Source: a virus
Strand: one strand, 5' to 3'
DNA: 44,308 nucleotides
IMG/VR virus record: IMGVR_UViG_3300036406_000404
Location: 1 to 44,308 of that record
Positions 41,217 through 44,308 of the stretch are shown piece after piece. Numbering within the stretch: position 1 is the stretch's first letter; the number at the start of each line of letters is the position of its first letter. The notes under the pieces were generated by a model. That model made no database searches. It saw only the letters and a list, made by a program, of their open reading frames with translations, and was not told the DNA's origin. A program made the position numbers and the translations under genes.

Positions 41217-41862
41217 GAAGTCTTGCACAGTCTGCGGCATCACAAAGCCGCTGACTGAATACAGCCCGTGCCGCAATGGCTACCAGCCGTCTTGCAAAAG
41301 ATGTCGCAATTACAAGTCGGCTGCCAAGAACATTTGCGTAAACGTGACAGAGCAAACGTGCAGAAATTGCAAGCAGCGAAAGTCGGCAAGCGATTTCAAC
41401 AGAGCAAAGCACAAGAGCAGCGGCCTGCAAAGCGAGTGCAAGCTCTGCACAAATGCACGCAAGTCTGCCGTGCATTACGAAGTGTCTGTTGTGTCCCAGG
41501 TTTGTAGCGACTGCGGCGCGGAAAAGCCAGCATCGGAATTCCCTCGCGCAACCAAGCGAGCGTCCGGCATCCGAAAGGAATGCAAGGACTGCACAAGCAT
41601 CCGCAACCGCGCTCACACCTATGCACTGACATTGGAAGAAGTGCGAGACATGTGCAGCGTAGAAGCCTGCGACATATGCGGAGCGGCTTTCTCTAACGCA
41701 AGTGAACGCAACATCGATCACTGCCACGCTACTGGTGTAGTGCGAGGCACACTCTGCAACCTGTGCAACCGGCTGCTCGGCAGTGCGAAGGACAATCCTG
41801 CTGTCTTGGAAATGGCAGCAAACTATCTGAGAGCTACTTCTCAGGAGGCATGCTGTGGCTGA
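41209..41862 (+). CDS. Endonuclease VII-type nuclease with three Zn-ribbon repeats
   Basis: GTG 41209 overlaps the preceding gene. The 217 residues start with three four-Cys repeats (C6/C9-C29/C32, C51/C54-C77/C80, C99/C102-C125/C128). They are followed by a recombination endonuclease VII domain: C154/C157, RNIDHCHATGVVRG (Asp170-His171, His173), C183/C186 and a C-terminal helix. T4-type enzymes resolve branched DNA; many such genes move as homing elements. Codon third positions look less G+C-rich than neighbours, hinting at transfer. It splits the lysis-like region. Confidence 0.85.
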   Translation: MSEKSCTVCGITKPLTEYSPCRNGYQPSCKRCRNYKSAAKNICVNVTEQTCRNCKQRKSASDFNRAKHKSSGLQSECKLCTNARKSAVHYEVSVVSQVCSDCGAEKPASEFPRATKRASGIRKECKDCTSIRNRAHTYALTLEEVRDMCSVEACDICGAAFSNASERNIDHCHATGVVRGTLCNLCNRLLGSAKDNPAVLEMAANYLRATSQEACCG

Positions 41863-42802
41863 CGAAAAAGACAACGTGTTCCAGCCGCTAGCGGCGTACG
41901 ATGCTGGGCTGCAGGGCTACATCGACAGTGCGCGTGAGCGTGGCCTGTTTGGTGAATCCCAGAGGCAGTCGGTTTATTATGAGCCGAACACAATGGGCAG
42001 CGGGGAAGGCCAGCGTGCCGCTCTGTGGGCGTACACGCAGAAGCTAGACCCCCTGTCTTTCACTGAGGTTCAGACGACTGGCGACTGCACTTCCCACTGC
42101 TCGCGCAACGCTATCGATACGACCAGGGCCACGCAAATCTGCATTGAGAACCGGCCGGAAAGTTTTGTCGTCCGAAGCGCAACGGAACCTACGTACGGTG
42201 CGCGTGGGCACGCGGGAGAAGGCATGTCCCCGGCCCGCGCGGCGATGTTCGTCAACGAAACTGGCTTCTTGTTGCGTAAGAAATACGACGCGGTTGATCT
42301 TGCGAAATACAACAGCAGCATCGGTACGCGGTGGGGCAGTGGCGGTGTGCCGGAAGAAGTGAAGTCCCTGTGCCGCAGCAATAAGGTCGGTGTCATCCGC
42401 CAGCTGACCCGGATGAGCGATGCGGTCGATGCCTTGTTCAACGGATACGCGATAGCATCGGGGCAGTTCGCCTCTTGGTCGCAGCACCCCAGCAAAGACC
42501 ACATCCATCCGCGCACGGCAGGAGGCTGGTCGCACGCGATGGCCACGGTCGGCATGGACTTCACTCGCAAGTTCTGGCCGTTCGATGTGTTCTTCATCCA
42601 GAATTCCTGGGGTGCGTGGAACCAGCCTCCCAAAGAATGGCCAACCTACCTGCCACCGTGGGTGCCAGGGATGATCGTCACCAAGGCTGAAGACTGGGAG
42701 GTCTGCATCCGCGGCGGCGACTGCTACGCCTACGGCAATGTGGATGGCTTCCCCCCTCAGAAGCTGCCCGACTACGGCACCATCGGACTACTGCAAACAT
42801 GA
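41855..42802 (+). CDS. Papain-like cysteine protease (C1A-type)
   Basis: GTG 41855 is preceded by AGGAGG. The 315-residue protein has the papain order: Gln73 with Cys78 (VQTTGDCTSHCSRN), then His227 (GGWSHAMAT) and Asn250 (FIQNSWGAWN), all at plausible spacing. The N-terminal 60 residues could act as a propeptide or adaptor; no signal peptide is seen. In phages C1A enzymes are very unusual. It overlaps the preceding nuclease by 8 bases and the next Cys-rich peptide by ATGA. The substrate is unknown, perhaps a protein-rich envelope. Confidence 0.85.
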   Translation: MADEKDNVFQPLAAYDAGLQGYIDSARERGLFGESQRQSVYYEPNTMGSGEGQRAALWAYTQKLDPLSFTEVQTTGDCTSHCSRNAIDTTRATQICIENRPESFVVRSATEPTYGARGHAGEGMSPARAAMFVNETGFLLRKKYDAVDLAKYNSSIGTRWGSGGVPEEVKSLCRSNKVGVIRQLTRMSDAVDALFNGYAIASGQFASWSQHPSKDHIHPRTAGGWSHAMATVGMDFTRKFWPFDVFFIQNSWGAWNQPPKEWPTYLPPWVPGMIVTKAEDWEVCIRGGDCYAYGNVDGFPPQKLPDYGTIGLLQT

Positions 42803-43050
42803 TCAGTCTCATCTTCTCGCTGCTGTTCCCTGTGCCCACATTCCCTGAGCGGGTAGCAGTGGAGGCAGCGTACGTTGTCACCACCTACGTTGCACCCAAG
42901 TCCAAGTGCTGCGGGCTGTGCAAGAACGGCAAGATCACGCACGGCGATGGGCATGTGACCGACTGCGCGTGCCCGCCTGGGTGCGCATGTAAGACCAAGT
43001 CTGTGCTTGTCCCCTCTAAGGAATGCAAGACATGCTTGCCCAGCAAATAG
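42799..43050 (+). CDS. Small Cys-rich protein with N-terminal hydrophobic segment
   Basis: The ATGA overlap fixes the start at 42799. Residues 1-14 are a hydrophobic segment (MISLIFSLLFPVPT), probably a signal or anchor. The C-terminal half holds ten Cys (KCCGLCKNGK, THGDGHVTDCACPPGCACK, CKTC), with His/Asp between, fit for metal or disulfide binding. It follows the cysteine protease, as if partner or inhibitor. I recognise no family. Confidence 0.65.
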   Translation: MISLIFSLLFPVPTFPERVAVEAAYVVTTYVAPKSKCCGLCKNGKITHGDGHVTDCACPPGCACKTKSVLVPSKECKTCLPSK

Positions 43051-43337
43051 CATTGCGGTGTGCGGAAGAGACTGGTGCTGCTCGCATGTCCAAGCACGGC
43101 GAGGAGGTGGCGCTGATCGCAATCGCCACTGCCAATCCCGACAAGCGCGCATGGAAGAAGCAGATCCGCAGTGAGTTCCGCGCCCGTCACCAGGAATGCG
43201 GATCGGTCCTGCTGCTGATCGTCCTCCCCATCATCATCAACCTCATCAGTGCATGGCTAGCCAAATGGATTTTCAGCGAACACCCAACAAGCCTAGAGCA
43301 CCTGAGACTGGAAGCGAACTCAGCTTTGAAGTCTTAG
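43032..43337 (+). CDS. Membrane protein, holin-like candidate
   Basis: ATG 43032 (AAGGA nine bases upstream) is preferred to 43023, where the ribosome site would touch the start. The 101-residue product has a charged helical N-terminus and one strong transmembrane helix (VLLLIVLPIIINLISAWLAK, about 60-79), then a short soluble tail. It may be a holin or a membrane anchor for a lysis complex. It overlaps both neighbours in other frames. Confidence 0.6.
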   Translation: MLAQQIALRCAEETGAARMSKHGEEVALIAIATANPDKRAWKKQIRSEFRARHQECGSVLLLIVLPIIINLISAWLAKWIFSEHPTSLEHLRLEANSALKS

Positions 43338-43492
43338 CCCGATACAACGGGCACACCCACATGTACAGATACCCCGAAGCCGACGCCTTCAAAGCAACGC
43401 GGATGATCAAACTCCACGTTGAGGAAGGGCAGCTACACCCGTACGCGGGACTCATGTTAATCGCCATGGTGAGGGGAACAGATGTCGCCTGA
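43253..43492 (+). CDS. Small hypothetical protein
   Basis: The frame is open from before 43253; ATG 43253 and 43265 are both possible and neither has a good ribosome site. The 79-residue form has an N-terminal Pro/Thr-rich stretch and an alpha/beta domain (ELSFEVLARYNGHTHMYRY ... HPYAGLMLIAMVRG). The overlap with the membrane protein is 85 bases. No family is recognised. Confidence 0.5.
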   Translation: MASQMDFQRTPNKPRAPETGSELSFEVLARYNGHTHMYRYPEADAFKATRMIKLHVEEGQLHPYAGLMLIAMVRGTDVA

Positions 43493-43709
43493 GACAGAGT
43501 TGTGGATGCTGGGCATTTCGGTTGCCGCAGCGGTAGTCCCGTGGGCATTCAGCCTGCATGCCAAGGTTGCGGTAATAGCCAGTAGCGTGGAGTCATTGCC
43601 CCGCATGCTGGACGAACTGCGCCAGACCATAGAGGAACATGAGGTTCGTCTGAACGCGCATGACAAAACGATTGAAGCTCTCAGCCAAGCGTCAACGCCT
43701 AGTCGTTGA
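43482..43709 (+). CDS. Membrane-anchored coiled-coil protein (spanin/holin candidate)
   Basis: ATG 43482 has GAGGGG upstream. The 75-residue product has one N-terminal transmembrane segment (LWMLGISVAAAVVPWAFSL) and a long Glu/Arg/Leu heptad helix to the end. The layout (inner membrane anchor plus coiled coil) is that of small holins and i-spanins. It overlaps the sigma-like gene by 50 bases. Confidence 0.6.
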   Translation: MSPETELWMLGISVAAAVVPWAFSLHAKVAVIASSVESLPRMLDELRQTIEEHEVRLNAHDKTIEALSQASTPSR

Positions 43710-44226
43710 GTACATGCCGCTCGCGGCGATACTCGCAAAGTATTTCCTGCAGAACCGCCCCGGGTGGCAGCGGTCGGTGCTGGTCGAAGACCTGCAGAGC
43801 GAGGGGTATCTGGCGCTGGTCAAAGCTGCCCGAACCTATGACCCCAAGCGGTTGCCCTACCCCAAGGCATACTTCGCCAGGGCTGTACTCAACGCCATGT
43901 ACAAGGCGATTAAGAAGCTAGCCCGCCAGCCAGGGGAGATTCGCATCACACTGGAGGAAGCAGCCGACCTGCTGCCAGAGTTCGATCACGTTGACCACAT
44001 CCGGCTGGCCATCGCTGATCTCCCAGAGTGGGAGCAGGAGCTAGCTACCGACAGGTTCATCAACGGCAAGACACTCAGAGCGTTGGCTGAGTCGCATGAG
44101 ATTTCTCTGCGCGCTGCATCTCGTCGCGCCACTGCGCTTGCGAAAGTCTTGGCGGAATCTTTGGGTATCCAGCTGACGCTGCCCGATGCAGAGCAACTGT
44201 GTCTGACAGGCCGTAGTACCCCCTGA
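43660..44226 (+). CDS. Sigma-70-like transcription factor
   Basis: ATG 43660 is the start that keeps region 2 whole. The 188 residues read as sigma region 2 (AKRQRLVVEYMPLAAILAKYFL, then VEDLQSEGYLALVKAA, a TYDPKR turn and an AYFARAVLNAMYKAIKK helix). A short linker follows, then region 4 (LPEWEQELATDRFINGKTLR, ESHEISLRAASRRAT), a helix-turn-helix for the -35 box. It probably redirects host RNA polymerase, presumably to late genes, though no conserved late promoter was found. It is the last plus-strand gene in the window. Confidence 0.75.
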   Translation: MTKRLKLSAKRQRLVVEYMPLAAILAKYFLQNRPGWQRSVLVEDLQSEGYLALVKAARTYDPKRLPYPKAYFARAVLNAMYKAIKKLARQPGEIRITLEEAADLLPEFDHVDHIRLAIADLPEWEQELATDRFINGKTLRALAESHEISLRAASRRATALAKVLAESLGIQLTLPDAEQLCLTGRSTP

Positions 44227-44308
44227 CCCCCTTCTTGTTGGCGGGCTTGCGCAGTTCCTTCTTGCACAGGTGCATACAGATGTCTGTGAAGGACCGGCCT
44301 GCCTTGCG
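44075..44308 (-). CDS. Possible C-terminus of a leftward gene cut by the window edge
   Basis: On the minus strand a frame is open from the edge to TGA at 44075. The first 35 codons have ordinary phage codon use (RSFTDICMHLCKKELRKPAN). The rest overlaps the sigma-like gene and looks less natural. If real, a convergent gene lies to the right of the window; if not, the last 80 bases hold nothing recognised. Confidence 0.3.
   Translation of the reverse strand, partial: RKAGRSFTDICMHLCKKELRKPANKKGVRGYYGLSDTVALHRAASAGYPKIPPRLSQAQWRDEMQRAEKSHATQPTL

Noticed and set aside
1-44308. CRISPR arrays, insertion sequences, rRNA
   Set aside because: No regularly spaced short repeats, transposase motifs or rRNA-like stretches were seen on either strand.

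Overview
The window is a fragment of a tailed double-stranded DNA bacteriophage genome, about 60% G+C by eye. Genes are packed almost without gaps, and many are joined by 4-base ATGA/GTGA or TAATG-type overlaps, so translation is strongly coupled. A large terminase, a portal, many fibres and very large internal-virion-type proteins are present. No tape measure, sheath or major tail protein is visible, which fits a short-tailed (podovirus-like) particle. An integrase next to a tRNA-like element suggests a temperate life cycle. The host is probably a bacterium of the Planctomycetota. That is inference from recall of gene families (small secreted and Cys-rich proteins, protease-bearing lysis region, integrase type), not from a search. 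Both ends cut the genome: a structural gene runs off the left edge, and the major capsid and scaffold genes are not recognisable, so they probably lie outside.

Layout. (1) 1-7464, packaging: a truncated low-complexity structural protein, a GT-A glycosyltransferase, a Zn-ribbon terminase small subunit candidate, a short Cys protein missed by length cut-offs, TerL, and the portal. (2) 7461-14142, a tandem array of fibre/adhesin genes that re-use a few N-terminal anchor modules and carry different tips (fibronectin III, LamG-like, repeat fibres). (3) 14139-22173, neck/tail adaptor, a tail protein with Gly-Gly-X-Gly-Tyr repeats, a collagen-like protein, and an extraordinary Cys-rich lectin-like membrane protein. 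(4) 22170-29374, internal virion proteins of 524, 434 and 1222 residues. (5) A terminator hairpin, then the integrase on the minus strand and a tRNA-like 77-mer behind a sigma70-type promoter.

(6) 30511-35200, a recombination operon: RecE-like PD-(D/E)XK nuclease, ERF annealing protein, SSB, an SF2 helicase split into two separately initiated halves, and a second PD-(D/E)XK nuclease. (7) 35197-39674, small accessory genes (BPSL0761-like, DUF551-like, secreted protein, membrane peptides), a 387-base gene-free stretch that looks like a large structured RNA, then HNH, a third PD-(D/E)XK nuclease and a degenerate zincin. (8) 39671-44226, a region that looks like the lysis/late-control cassette: a subtilisin-like serine protease, small membrane proteins, an endonuclease VII with triple Zn ribbon, a papain-like cysteine protease, a Cys-rich peptide, more membrane proteins, and a sigma-70-like factor. 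No peptidoglycan-degrading endolysin is recognisable, so proteases may do the envelope work.

No DNA polymerase, primase or RNA polymerase is seen in the window. All functional names come from motifs read by eye; no database search was possible.
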